DNA of 64,000 bases. It comes from Endozoicomonas sp. 8E (GTDB taxonomy: Bacteria > Pseudomonadota > Gammaproteobacteria > Pseudomonadales > Endozoicomonadaceae). The position numbers and the translations under genes are program-made. Below, in pieces: positions 45,201-53,818 of the stretch (its first letter is position 1; every line of letters begins with the position of its first letter). The notes beneath the pieces are model-generated. The model searched no databases. It had not been told where the DNA came from and was given only the letters and a program-made list of their open reading frames with translations. The stretch covers positions 2,301,697-2,365,696 of the forward strand of contig NZ_CP120717.1 in NCBI RefSeq assembly GCF_032883915.1, in the 5' to 3' direction.

Positions 45201-48200
45201 TTTAGGCCCCAGCCGGGCCATTTGCCTGTCAAGCTCACGCTCAATGACTGTGATACGCTCATAAATGGTAGGCCGACCTGCTATGCAGAATCCTTCATCC
45301 ATCTCCCGGAGTTTTTCTTTAATCAAGTTTTTCTGCTCATCCAGAGAAACAGTAACCTTATATTCATCAAAATTAAGTTGATGAGCCATTTCATTGTTTG
45401 CAGCCCTTGTGAAATCTTCACTGTCAAGGAAGTCGCCTACATTTACTCTCAATGCCTGAATTTTGTCTCTTAGTACATTCCTCTGGTCATTGAGGCTGAC
45501 ACCTTTTTCAAATTCAACTTTTAGATTCCTGGCACTTGCGGCAATATAATTCTTGAGTCTTTCTCTGGCAGAAGGGTTTTCACTCGTGTAGATGTTCAGC
45601 TCCTGCTCTACAGCTTCAAGCATCTCCCTCTGTTGGCCTGGGACACGGGCATCCACATCCGGGGTGTGGATATGAAAGGCAAGACGATCAAGAAGTTTCA
45701 AGATTCTGGTTGCACTGTTTTTACCTGCAGGCGAGATATCTTCTGTCCAGAGGGAATTTTCCATCTCATCCAGCATGGATTCTGAGAAGTCTCCGTTCTT
45801 TAGTTTTTCTGAAACCCTCCCAAACCTTGTTGCTTTGTGATCATCTTTGTTGACCTCGATTTTGAATATTTTTTCTACTGTTCCCAGTATTTTCAGAGCC
45901 TCTTTTTCTGCCTCCTGTCTTGCTTTTGTGATGTATGTCTGAATCTCCTCGGAAATGGCGTTACGACGGTAATACAGATCTTCCTCGCTATTGAGGTCAT
46001 CCATCTTCAGGGCTTTTTCTACGGCAGTCAGTTTCTCAAGTACTATAGGCTCGGCACCGGTGTGGCCTGTTGTTCTGATGTGATGGATTTCTTTTTCCAG
46101 GTCTGCAAGCTTGTGGAGCTTGACATGTAATGCAAATTCCAGGTCGGTGACTATTTCTGGTGAGGTGTCATCACTCAGATCAATACCGAGCATTGTTGCC
46201 AGAACCTCTTTTTTGGCCCTGGTGTAAGAATTCTCTGTATCCTGCTGCTCACTGGTTGTCTGAACTCTCTGAAGCAGGAGTTCGTGTTGAGCAGTGATTG
46301 TTTTAAGTTGTTGTTGCAGGCGTTCATTCTGTTCATTCATTGTCTTCAGTTTTTGGAGCAGGTGTTCTTGTTGAACGTCAGCATCTGCGCTGGTGCTCTG
46401 TTGCTGAAGAAGTTGTTTATCAATCTCGGTTTGCTGTTGACTCAGGTGTTGCTGAATGGCCTGACGACGGACTTCCGGGTCCTTTGCGTTATCTGAGATC
46501 AGACCGAGCTGACTTTCAATGTCAGTCAGAAAATTCTGGATGACCACATTGTTCGGTTCTGCTTTTTTTTGCAGATGTCGTTGAGTGTGCTGATAGAAAG
46601 CATCCAGATCCTTGCCATTGTTCAGAGTAATACCGAATATGCTTTCAATGGCGGCCAGTTTTGCTTTTATAGCTTCTTCCCGTGACTGTCCTGTTGTGGC
46701 AACTGTTGCGTCATCTTCTGCAGCAACCGGTTTGTCCATTTCAAGAATTTTCTCTCTGATAATTCTGGCTTGTTTTTCCAGTGGCTGGGTATCGTCCCAG
46801 CCATCAATAACCAGCTCTGCTGCGAGCCTGGTATTGAAAGCGGCTCTTGCTTTTGCGACGGCATCACGAACCTGTTTGTCAATCATTGGCATTTGATCGA
46901 TGAGGTGCTGAAAGTTCAGGATGGAGTTTTTCTGTGCTTCGAGCTTTTGTTGATGTTGACACTGAAATCTTTCTTGCAGAATGACCCCGGCAAACATCGT
47001 CCAAAGGTGTTTCCGGATGGTTTTTTGACGGTGTTCCGGAGTCTCTTCTTTATTTGGAACCAGACCGAGCTGACCTTCAACGCTAGCCAGTTTTTCCCGT
47101 AAAACCTCATCGGTCTGGTCTGCCTGTTGTCGGAGATGCAGCAGAATCAACTCAGAGCGTCCACCCAGATCGTTTTCATTGTATGTAGCAATGCCGAGCT
47201 TGCCTTCAATCGCTGCCAGTGTTTCTTTCAGAGTCTTTTCCCGAGACAGTCCTGTTGCGGTCACGGATTGGTGCAATTCATGAGTTTTTTCTCTGAGGAG
47301 TATGGCTTGTTCTTCCAGTGATCGGGTGTCATCCCATTCAGTAATACCAAGTACTGCTGCTGCGTGAGCGTAGCGTGCTTTTGTGGTATCGGCACCGGGA
47401 TCGGATGTTTTCACTGTCTCGAGGAGTTCGGACTCTCTTGCTTTCAGCTTTTCCAGCGTACTTACCATCTCAAGCATCTGTTCGGCAATGTCGGCCATGA
47501 CTTTGGAGGCAAACCCTGTGTCTTCGCCAACAGCAAAAGCCTTCACCGCATTGTGGAGTAAAAAATTCTCAATATTCTTAACAAAATTATGGTTGATCAG
47601 AAGATTTTTAAGTACAGGCTTGAAGTTGAAGTTTTTTATCAGTTGAAACTGCACCCAGATTGGCGTGATGACTGACGAAGCGTCTCTGATATGCGCCGTT
47701 GTGAACTCAAATTCATCGGTTTCATCTGGCGTGGCACTGGTTAATGCCTGCTGAAGAGATTCATAGTATCTAAGCTTCGACAGTGTATCTTCGTTCAGCT
47801 CAGCATCATTTTGTGCAGCCAACTCAGCAGCAAACTCCTCCAGCAGCTCCATTTGCCTGCTTCTGATAACGTACTGGTAGCTTTTAACCTTGTCTTTTTT
47901 AATCTGTGTACTCTGGTCTTTAAATTTATTCCAGAGATCATAGTGGCTTTCCACAAAAGCAATATCGGTGGGATTCTGTTTCTGACCACGGAAAACAATA
48001 ATCTCCCCCGAAACCTGATCCACTTCCAGCTTTGGATAACCCGCAGGTATAGGATAGACCTGTGTGTCATCCTCGACGTGAACAACATAGCCGACGGGTT
48101 TATGGTAGAACAACAGATCATTCAGAGCTTCCTGTTGTAAATCGTCTTTCAGAACATGAACCTGCGTATAGGCAGAGGTGGCTGCTGCCAGAAGCGCTTC

Positions 48201-48926
48201 ATCATTGATAAAGAGTGATTGACCAAGACGCTGCAACCCGGGAGGCTCATCGCCAGCAGCAACAAGACGCATGAAGGTGCGCCCATTGACTTCAACTTCG
48301 GTTACTCCAACGGTGGCCAGGGCGACATAGTTATCAGCTTCACCAAGGTTTCCTGCCCTTTCATTGGCACCCTTCAGCAATCCGGCCAGTTGTTCGGGAG
48401 TGGCGATTTTTGTTAACGGATCTAACGGCTGGATGTCACCTGATTGATTTCGAATAGCCTCAATGGAATCCTGATCGGTCATTCCGTCTCTGACTTCAAT
48501 GACCAGTGTTTTTTCTGCAAGGTTATGGGTAAACCTGAAGATCCCTTCATTACCGACTTTCAGGACTTTGGTGTACTTCCGGGCAAAGTCATTGTTGTCG
48601 GTTTCAAACAGATCAACACTGGAAACGCCACCCTCGATGCCAGAAAGAATGTCTGTAAAGCCTTTCGAAGGAACCTCATGTTCTGCCTTGATTTCAGTCC
48701 GGTCAGGGTAGGTGGTTGTAAAGGATTTCGGTACTGGCTGCCGGTCATCACCTAAAGTTGGCTGAACCATGACCTCACCATGGGTAAACTCCACATGCTC
48801 ATTGCCCCGAATATCGAAAGACTTTGTCTGCAGCCTGCGATCCGCCAGAGCCTGCGTAACAATGATGGAGGAGCTGATTGCAACAACCACAGCAAGGCTC
48901 AATGCATTGGGATGAGCATTTGTCAT
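42273..48926 (-). CDS. Copy 8: longest, most complete giant secreted repeat protein (2217 aa)
   Basis: The frame runs to 48977, but ATG 48924-48926 (MTNAHPNALS) with GAGG at 48934-48937 is the start that aligns with the sisters. Signal peptide ends TQALA/DRR. N-terminal domain to about 455 (FNFKPVLKNLL near 436). The middle (about 500-1530) has about fourteen degenerate units, including two rounds of the LGI.EWDD / GKLGIATYNENDL / QLGLVPNKEETPEHR trio (about 523-613 and 703-800), then ALKMDDLNSEED, IFKIEVNKDDHKATRF, QLNFDEYKVTVS, IELDLTAGDKQTTEER and AGLKPDPTDTCEHR. PKPRYVLDRE is near 1243, GGPYQLTPRQAKV near 1566, FDFNDEFATIRL near 1618, LLREGLISKIELENYM near 1730, and the hydrophobic pair at about 2050-2100. 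It stops at YTLGAFYE without the hydrophilic tail. This copy is the best reference for alignment. Confidence 0.88.
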   Translation of the reverse strand: MTNAHPNALSLAVVVAISSSIIVTQALADRRLQTKSFDIRGNEHVEFTHGEVMVQPTLGDDRQPVPKSFTTTYPDRTEIKAEHEVPSKGFTDILSGIEGGVSSVDLFETDNNDFARKYTKVLKVGNEGIFRFTHNLAEKTLVIEVRDGMTDQDSIEAIRNQSGDIQPLDPLTKIATPEQLAGLLKGANERAGNLGEADNYVALATVGVTEVEVNGRTFMRLVAAGDEPPGLQRLGQSLFINDEALLAAATSAYTQVHVLKDDLQQEALNDLLFYHKPVGYVVHVEDDTQVYPIPAGYPKLEVDQVSGEIIVFRGQKQNPTDIAFVESHYDLWNKFKDQSTQIKKDKVKSYQYVIRSRQMELLEEFAAELAAQNDAELNEDTLSKLRYYESLQQALTSATPDETDEFEFTTAHIRDASSVITPIWVQFQLIKNFNFKPVLKNLLINHNFVKNIENFLLHNAVKAFAVGEDTGFASKVMADIAEQMLEMVSTLEKLKARESELLETVKTSDPGADTTKARYAHAAAVLGITEWDDTRSLEEQAILLREKTHELHQSVTATGLSREKTLKETLAAIEGKLGIATYNENDLGGRSELILLHLRQQADQTDEVLREKLASVEGQLGLVPNKEETPEHRQKTIRKHLWTMFAGVILQERFQCQHQQKLEAQKNSILNFQHLIDQMPMIDKQVRDAVAKARAAFNTRLAAELVIDGWDDTQPLEKQARIIREKILEMDKPVAAEDDATVATTGQSREEAIKAKLAAIESIFGITLNNGKDLDAFYQHTQRHLQKKAEPNNVVIQNFLTDIESQLGLISDNAKDPEVRRQAIQQHLSQQQTEIDKQLLQQQSTSADADVQQEHLLQKLKTMNEQNERLQQQLKTITAQHELLLQRVQTTSEQQDTENSYTRAKKEVLATMLGIDLSDDTSPEIVTDLEFALHVKLHKLADLEKEIHHIRTTGHTGAEPIVLEKLTAVEKALKMDDLNSEEDLYYRRNAISEEIQTYITKARQEAEKEALKILGTVEKIFKIEVNKDDHKATRFGRVSEKLKNGDFSESMLDEMENSLWTEDISPAGKNSATRILKLLDRLAFHIHTPDVDARVPGQQREMLEAVEQELNIYTSENPSARERLKNYIAASARNLKVEFEKGVSLNDQRNVLRDKIQALRVNVGDFLDSEDFTRAANNEMAHQLNFDEYKVTVSLDEQKNLIKEKLREMDEGFCIAGRPTIYERITVIERELDRQMARLGPKPRYVLDRELARARQAIQKTESELAAAHRRLTTLRGKRILFAGHTTEIQDLSDEENRALNQAMKQVQIELDLTAGDKQTTEERLKDFRDFLCGCSRERRGEILNELKTKTGLVIQIKGDSGSVADADDFIAIATSADSLGQNENNEALGELLLTRKKYLQIMKFLEQHFIKSSELGNALIKESSAKKKLDRKEKEMIDPGDIDQTAKILHMNEMDRLGLILKQANDAVSKAQKALVDHHKAALDATEEAAGLKPDPTDTCEHRINALVEKQTQLGGHDGSGGKINQLLQEWADLRIKIEARKADIGSMEKVLKAAEEAVENNGGPYQLTPRQAKVLTDMDTFIQQHPLRQQALDAAVGLAESAVKNGKTIPCLATFDFNDEFATIRLQAVGDDLTFNQASRMVEVFKSLKTSIPLSPVEPAEDQPQNVIEQVQALADRARYEMTTGAQQYDDGIHGMGKRAIYFVEHEPEDLKGFSEYFASHSASGNKIMALLREGLISKIELENYMKAVRGVDGYQTVDEFEHFLGYKHDVHVPNFKKVVRMLSDKAVEAFMQSAFDPVALTATGPTGMKESVAGMKEYAAAVIANYVLDDIAFENGRRTAAFLSNVRDTLTPYAHAAGISESDLIETVHGTLMQAHAAAVERQLLDYWVKPSAFLVQAVTWYFSSYKPLLASHSTWQAAELSLSNMSFLYLLDLTNRGDYLHRMLTPFQHWLERYGVDLDRTGQYAYHSEIEQISELGGLAMPLGKAASSVILLRTGTMLFARQYNANPQMYRSISRLVPEIVKSMGSGQGVQIPLLHRVTPQKVKTLASATAGLMLGPVATFGTYAHGLLSGFTYAQTFGFALASSLTYDFFMNENRMLTQWLGGPLGRSLDKINRWLGVGETQDKYVKRTAVATPQRFSETDKDYTNRVKANGTLYGWTRHENYLQFRERRDRTMELYENGWEKYFRENVPKWSFSHAESIPYFYTLGAFYE

Positions 48927-48933
48927 TCTGCTA

Positions 48934-48937
48934 CCTC
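48934..48937 (-). promoter_or_regulatory. Ribosome binding site deciding the start of copy 8
   Basis: GAGG with the 7-nt spacer TAGCAGA before ATG 48924-48926. The in-frame upstream ATG at 48975-48977 lies inside the conserved leader and has no comparable site. Confidence 0.75.
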
Positions 48938-49014
48938 GCAGCTGAGTACTTTTATTACCCTGAAAAGTGATGGCCACGCCAGACGAGGAAGCAGCTTTTA
49001 ATGGTTCATAGCTG

Positions 49015-52000
49015 TCAGTGGGTCATGGTTGCAGATAGAGATCCCGATTGAGGGGCATTGCTCTTGTCATGACCGTGAACTTTCTGATCATCGCCCTTTT
49101 GCCATCTGTAAAAGGCTCCAAGAGTGTAGAAGTAAGGAATACTTTCTGCATGGGAGAACGACCATTTAGGCATATTTTTCCTGAAGTATTTCTCCCAGCC
49201 ATTCTCGAATAGCTTCATGGTGCGATCACGGCGTTCACGGAACTGCAGATAATTTTCCTGTCGAGTCCAGCCAGGCATCATGTCACTTGTTTTCACACGG
49301 TTTGCATATTCTTCATCGGTTTCACTGAAGCGTTGAGGCGAAGCAATAGCCGTACGTTGCACATAGTTATCCTGCGTTTCGCCCACGGCTATCCAGCGAT
49401 TAATCTTGTCAAGACTGCGACCCAGAGGTCCACCCAGCCATTGAGTGAGCATCTTGTTGTCGTTCATAAAGAAGTCGAAAGTGAGACTCGATGCCAGCGC
49501 GAACCCGAAGGTTTGAGCGTAGGTAAACCCGGATATCAGACCGTGGGCGTATGCTCCGACAGTGGCTACCGGGCCCAGCACGAGGCCGGCGGTGGCCGAG
49601 GCCAGCGTTTTCACTTTTTGTGGTGTCGCCCGGTGCAGCAGCGGTACCTGAACCCCTTGTCCGGAACCCATGGATTTCACTAGTTCGGGCACCAGACGGG
49701 AAATGCTGCGATACATTTGAGGGTTGGCGTTGTGCTGCCTGGCAAAGAGCATGGCGCCGGTTCTCAGCAGAATGACTGAAGAAGCGGCCTTGCCCAATGG
49801 CATGGCCAGTCCGCCCAGTTCAGAAACTTTTTCAATTCCGCGGTGGTAGGCATATTGCCCGGTTCGGTCCGGATCAACACCGAGGCGTTCCAGCCAGTGC
49901 TGGAAAGGTATGAGCATCCGGTGCAGGTAATCACCCCGGTGGGTCAGATCCAGAAGATAGAGCAATGACATGTTCAAGAGAGACTGCTCGACAGCCTGCA
50001 GTGTGGTATGGGTTGCCAGTAGCGGTTTGTAGCCGGAGAAGTACCAGGTGACAGCCTGTACCAGAAAGGCGGAAGGTTTGCCCCAGTAATTATTGAGCTG
50101 ATATTCAACCGCTACGGCATGAGCCTGCATCAAGGTGCCATGGATAGCCTCGATCAGTTCTGTTTCAGAGAGTCCGACAGCATTGGCATAGGGTGTCAGG
50201 GTGTCCTGAACATTGGCCAGAAAGGCCGCCGTCCTGCGGCCATTATCAAAGGCAATATCGTCAAGAACATAGTTGGCGATGACCGCTGCTGCATACTCTT
50301 TCATGCCGGCAATCGACTCTTTCATAGCTGCCGGGCCATTTGCACTCAGGGCCACTGGCATAAAAGCACTCTGCATGAATTTCTCAGCACTCTTGTCGGA
50401 CAACATCCGGACAATGGCTTTGAAGTGAGGCACATTGACACCGTGTTTGTAGCCAAGGAAATGTTCAAATTCATCCACTGTCTGATAACCGTCGACACCT
50501 CTGACGGCCTTTATGTAGTTCCCAAGTTCAACCCTGCTGATCAGACCTTCACGCAGAAGAGCTATGATCTTGTTGCCACTGGCAGAATGGCTGGCAAAGT
50601 ATTCGTGCAAACCTTTCAGATCTCCTGATTCATGCACGACGAAGTGAATGGCTCTTTTGCCCATGCCGCGTATTTCATCGTCGTATTGTTGAGCCCCGGT
50701 TTTCATCTCATGCCTGGCCCTGTCTGCCAGAGCCTGGACTTGTTCAATGACACTCTGGGGCTGATCTTCTACAGGCTCGAAAGGGGAGGGCGGGAAGCTC
50801 GTCTTCAGGTTTTTGAAGACTTCCACAATCCGACTGGCCTGGTTAAACGTCAGATCGTCTCCGACCAGTGTCTGCAGGCGAATCGGTGCAAATTCATCGT
50901 CAAAATCGAAAGTCGTCAGGCAGAGTATTGTCTTACCGCTGTTGGCGGCTGATTCTGCCAGACCCAGTGCGGCATCCAGAGCCTGTTGCTTGAGAGAGTG
51001 CTGCTGTGTGAAGGTCTCCATAGCGGCCAGAATATTGACCTGTTCCGGCGAGAACTGGAAGGGGCCGCCGTCATTTTCGACAGCTTTCTCCGCAGCTTTC
51101 AGGTCTTCCTTCATCCTCTCAAAGTCTGCTTCCCTGATTTCAATCTCCCTTTCCAGACGAACCCGCTCCTGAGTCAGTTGCTGGATTTTACCGCCGGTAC
51201 CATCATGCCCACCCAATTGTACCTGTATTTTTCTCAGGGCATTAATCCGTTGTTCATGGGTGTCAGAAGAGTCTGGTTTGAGACCCACGGCTGCTTCGAT
51301 GGCTTCAAGAATGGCTTTATCAGGATCTGCCAGAGTGTCCTCTGCCTCTGATACAGATTCATTCTGTTCCGTTACTGAACCTGACGTGGCTATTTCATTG
51401 TTCTGGGCGGTTTTAGCCTTCTCGTCGATGTGCCCTGAACGGGTAATCTCTTCTTTTTTAAGGTCCGGATTATCTTGCGTACTGATCTCTCCAATCAGTG
51501 CATGGTTCATTTTCCTGGTTTTTCTGTCGTGTTTACGCAAGAGTTCTGTGATCTGAATGTATTTTTTCCGGGTTAAAAGCAGTTCGCCCAAAGCTTCGTT
51601 GGCTTCTTTCTGACCATAGGAACCTGCATAGAGTGCAATGGCAATAGAGTGACCCGCTTCTGCCACTAAACCGAGGTCACCTGTTATCCGGATATTCAGA
51701 TTTTCTTTGAACCCCGGTTCCTTAACGACTTTCTCCCGTTTTTCTGCACTGTATTCCCGCAGGAAATGTTGGATGTCCTCAAAACGCTCTCTGGGGGATT
51801 GTTCGTCACCGGCAGTCAGACCCCACTCGATCTGAACTTTTTTCATTGCCTGAGTGAGAGCATCGGTTCCTTCACCCGGGATATGTTGAAGGTCAGCACG
51901 TTCCCCCGCATATAACACGTGTTTGCCACGAAGATTGTTCAGCTTGCGATAAAGACCTGCCAGTTCACTTCCAGCTTCTTCCAGTAGTCGTCTGGCTCTG

Positions 52001-53730
52001 GCTACCTCACGATCAAGAACGTATCGGGGTTCAGGTCTCAGGCGAGCCATTTGCCTGTCAAGCTCATCCTCAGCTTGTTGCTTAAGCTGAAGTACTATGA
52101 ACTTTTGCTTTTCACTGGTAGTGGCTTTCTCCAATGTGAGCTTCAAGTGGTTGTTAACCCGGATGAGTTTGCCTTCTCTTGCCATCAGCTCTGCCTGCTC
52201 GCTTTCGCTCTCGATCAGCCGTCTGGCCATGTCGCTCAGAACTTTGAAAGCAAGCAGGTCGTCGTTGCAAGAAGCATTGAGCTGTGATTCGTCGACAACG
52301 GGTATAAGACTCATAATACCCTGAACAAAATTCTGCTTATTCAGGAGGTCTCTCAGTACGGGTTTGAAGCTGAAGTATTGTGTCAGTTGAACCTGCAGCC
52401 AGGTTGGCGTGATAACAGACGAAGCGGCCCTGATGTGTTCCAGTGTGAATTCAAATTTTTTTTCCGGAGCTGTCTGGTCTGGAATGAAATTGGCCAATGC
52501 CTGCTGGAGATATTCGTAGAATGCAAGCGCATGTGTCGCCAGTTTATCTTCTTTTGCAGGCGTCGTCGGTTTATCTTCGCTAATTTCAGCGCCGTAGCGT
52601 GTAACAAACTCTTCCAGTATTGCCATTTGCCTGCTTCGAATGACGTGCAGGTAGTTGTTGACCTGATATTTATTAACTTGTGTTGTTACTGCAGGGGCAG
52701 GGTCACCACCCTCAGCTTCTTTCCAGAGGTTATGGAGGTTTTCTACAAAAGCGATATCATCCGGCTTCAGCTCCTGACCACGGAAAACAATTACCTCCCC
52801 CGGAGCTTCTGCTACTTCCAGCTTTGGATAACCTGAAGGCACAGGGTAATTCTGTGTGTCACCCTCGACGTGTACAACATAGCTGACAGGTTTGCTGACT
52901 GCCAGGAGTTCATTAAGAGCCTGCTGTTGTATATCCTCTCCCAGAACATGAACCTGCATATAGGCAGAGGTGGCGGCTGCCAGGAGAGCATCGTCATTGA
53001 CAAAGAGTGATTGACCCAGACGATGCAGTTCAGGGGGCTGATCGCCCGAAGCGATAAGACGCGTGAAGGTGCGCCCATGCACTTCAACTTTTTCTACTTC
53101 AACGGTGGCAAGGGCGACATAGTGATCGCCTGGGCCGAGATTTCCCGCTCTTTCCTGTACAGTTAGCAACACATCAGCCAGTCCCGCGGGGCTGGCGATT
53201 TTTGTTAACGGTTCTAATGGGGGACTGTCCCGAAGTGAACAATGAAATCGAGCACGAACAGCCTCAACGGAATCCTGATCGGTCAATCCGGCTCTGACTT
53301 CAATGACCAGTTCTGTTTCTTCAAGGTTATGGGTGAACCTGAAGACTCCCTCATCACCTAACTTCAGGACTTTGGTGTATTTCTGGGCAACATCATTCTC
53401 GCCTGTTTCAAACAGATCAATACTGAAAGCGTCGCTATTAGTAACAGAAAGGAATTGTGTAAAGCTTAAAATAGGAGGGTCGTAAATCTCCCGATATGTA
53501 GCATGTTTAGGGTAAGTGGTTGTGGAGGACTTAGGTATTGGCTGCCCGTCAAGACCTAAAGTTGACCGAACGATGACTTCACTATGGGTATACTCCTTGT
53601 GTCCATTGACCAGAATATTGATAGATTTTGTCTGCAGCCTGCGCTCGGCCACTGCCTGCGCGCCAGTGATCAAAGAGCTGATTGCAATCAACACTGCAAG
53701 GCTTAGTGCATTGGGGCGAGTATTTATCAT
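49015..53730 (-). CDS. Copy 9: secreted repeat protein lacking most of the middle (1571 aa)
   Basis: Start ATG 53728-53730 (MINTRPNALS) with GAGG upstream. Signal peptide ends AQAVA/ERR. N-terminal domain to about 470 (FSFKPVLRDLL near 454). After a short coiled coil, residue about 556 jumps from LKQQAEDEL to DRQMARLRPEPRYVLDRE. In the sisters those motifs lie hundreds of residues apart, so nearly all the LGI/LNI units are deleted in frame; two remain (IEWGLTAGDEQSPRER, VGLKPDSSDTHEQR). The rest is intact: LGGHDGTGGKI near 845, FDFDDEFAPIRL near 941, LLREGLISRVELGNYI near 1050, and the hydrophobic pair at about 1371-1421. The C-terminal half is closest to copies 10 and 11 (LIPFQHWLE, YHRGIEKVSE). 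The tail ends SATMTH. Confidence 0.88.
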   Translation of the reverse strand: MINTRPNALSLAVLIAISSLITGAQAVAERRLQTKSINILVNGHKEYTHSEVIVRSTLGLDGQPIPKSSTTTYPKHATYREIYDPPILSFTQFLSVTNSDAFSIDLFETGENDVAQKYTKVLKLGDEGVFRFTHNLEETELVIEVRAGLTDQDSVEAVRARFHCSLRDSPPLEPLTKIASPAGLADVLLTVQERAGNLGPGDHYVALATVEVEKVEVHGRTFTRLIASGDQPPELHRLGQSLFVNDDALLAAATSAYMQVHVLGEDIQQQALNELLAVSKPVSYVVHVEGDTQNYPVPSGYPKLEVAEAPGEVIVFRGQELKPDDIAFVENLHNLWKEAEGGDPAPAVTTQVNKYQVNNYLHVIRSRQMAILEEFVTRYGAEISEDKPTTPAKEDKLATHALAFYEYLQQALANFIPDQTAPEKKFEFTLEHIRAASSVITPTWLQVQLTQYFSFKPVLRDLLNKQNFVQGIMSLIPVVDESQLNASCNDDLLAFKVLSDMARRLIESESEQAELMAREGKLIRVNNHLKLTLEKATTSEKQKFIVLQLKQQAEDELDRQMARLRPEPRYVLDREVARARRLLEEAGSELAGLYRKLNNLRGKHVLYAGERADLQHIPGEGTDALTQAMKKVQIEWGLTAGDEQSPRERFEDIQHFLREYSAEKREKVVKEPGFKENLNIRITGDLGLVAEAGHSIAIALYAGSYGQKEANEALGELLLTRKKYIQITELLRKHDRKTRKMNHALIGEISTQDNPDLKKEEITRSGHIDEKAKTAQNNEIATSGSVTEQNESVSEAEDTLADPDKAILEAIEAAVGLKPDSSDTHEQRINALRKIQVQLGGHDGTGGKIQQLTQERVRLEREIEIREADFERMKEDLKAAEKAVENDGGPFQFSPEQVNILAAMETFTQQHSLKQQALDAALGLAESAANSGKTILCLTTFDFDDEFAPIRLQTLVGDDLTFNQASRIVEVFKNLKTSFPPSPFEPVEDQPQSVIEQVQALADRARHEMKTGAQQYDDEIRGMGKRAIHFVVHESGDLKGLHEYFASHSASGNKIIALLREGLISRVELGNYIKAVRGVDGYQTVDEFEHFLGYKHGVNVPHFKAIVRMLSDKSAEKFMQSAFMPVALSANGPAAMKESIAGMKEYAAAVIANYVLDDIAFDNGRRTAAFLANVQDTLTPYANAVGLSETELIEAIHGTLMQAHAVAVEYQLNNYWGKPSAFLVQAVTWYFSGYKPLLATHTTLQAVEQSLLNMSLLYLLDLTHRGDYLHRMLIPFQHWLERLGVDPDRTGQYAYHRGIEKVSELGGLAMPLGKAASSVILLRTGAMLFARQHNANPQMYRSISRLVPELVKSMGSGQGVQVPLLHRATPQKVKTLASATAGLVLGPVATVGAYAHGLISGFTYAQTFGFALASSLTFDFFMNDNKMLTQWLGGPLGRSLDKINRWIAVGETQDNYVQRTAIASPQRFSETDEEYANRVKTSDMMPGWTRQENYLQFRERRDRTMKLFENGWEKYFRKNMPKWSFSHAESIPYFYTLGAFYRWQKGDDQKVHGHDKSNAPQSGSLSATMTH

Positions 53731-53818
53731 TCTACTACCTCAGAGGCAGGTACTTTTTTTACCCTGAAAAATGATGGCCATGCCAGATGGGTAAGCGGCT
53801 TTTAATGGCTCATGGCTG

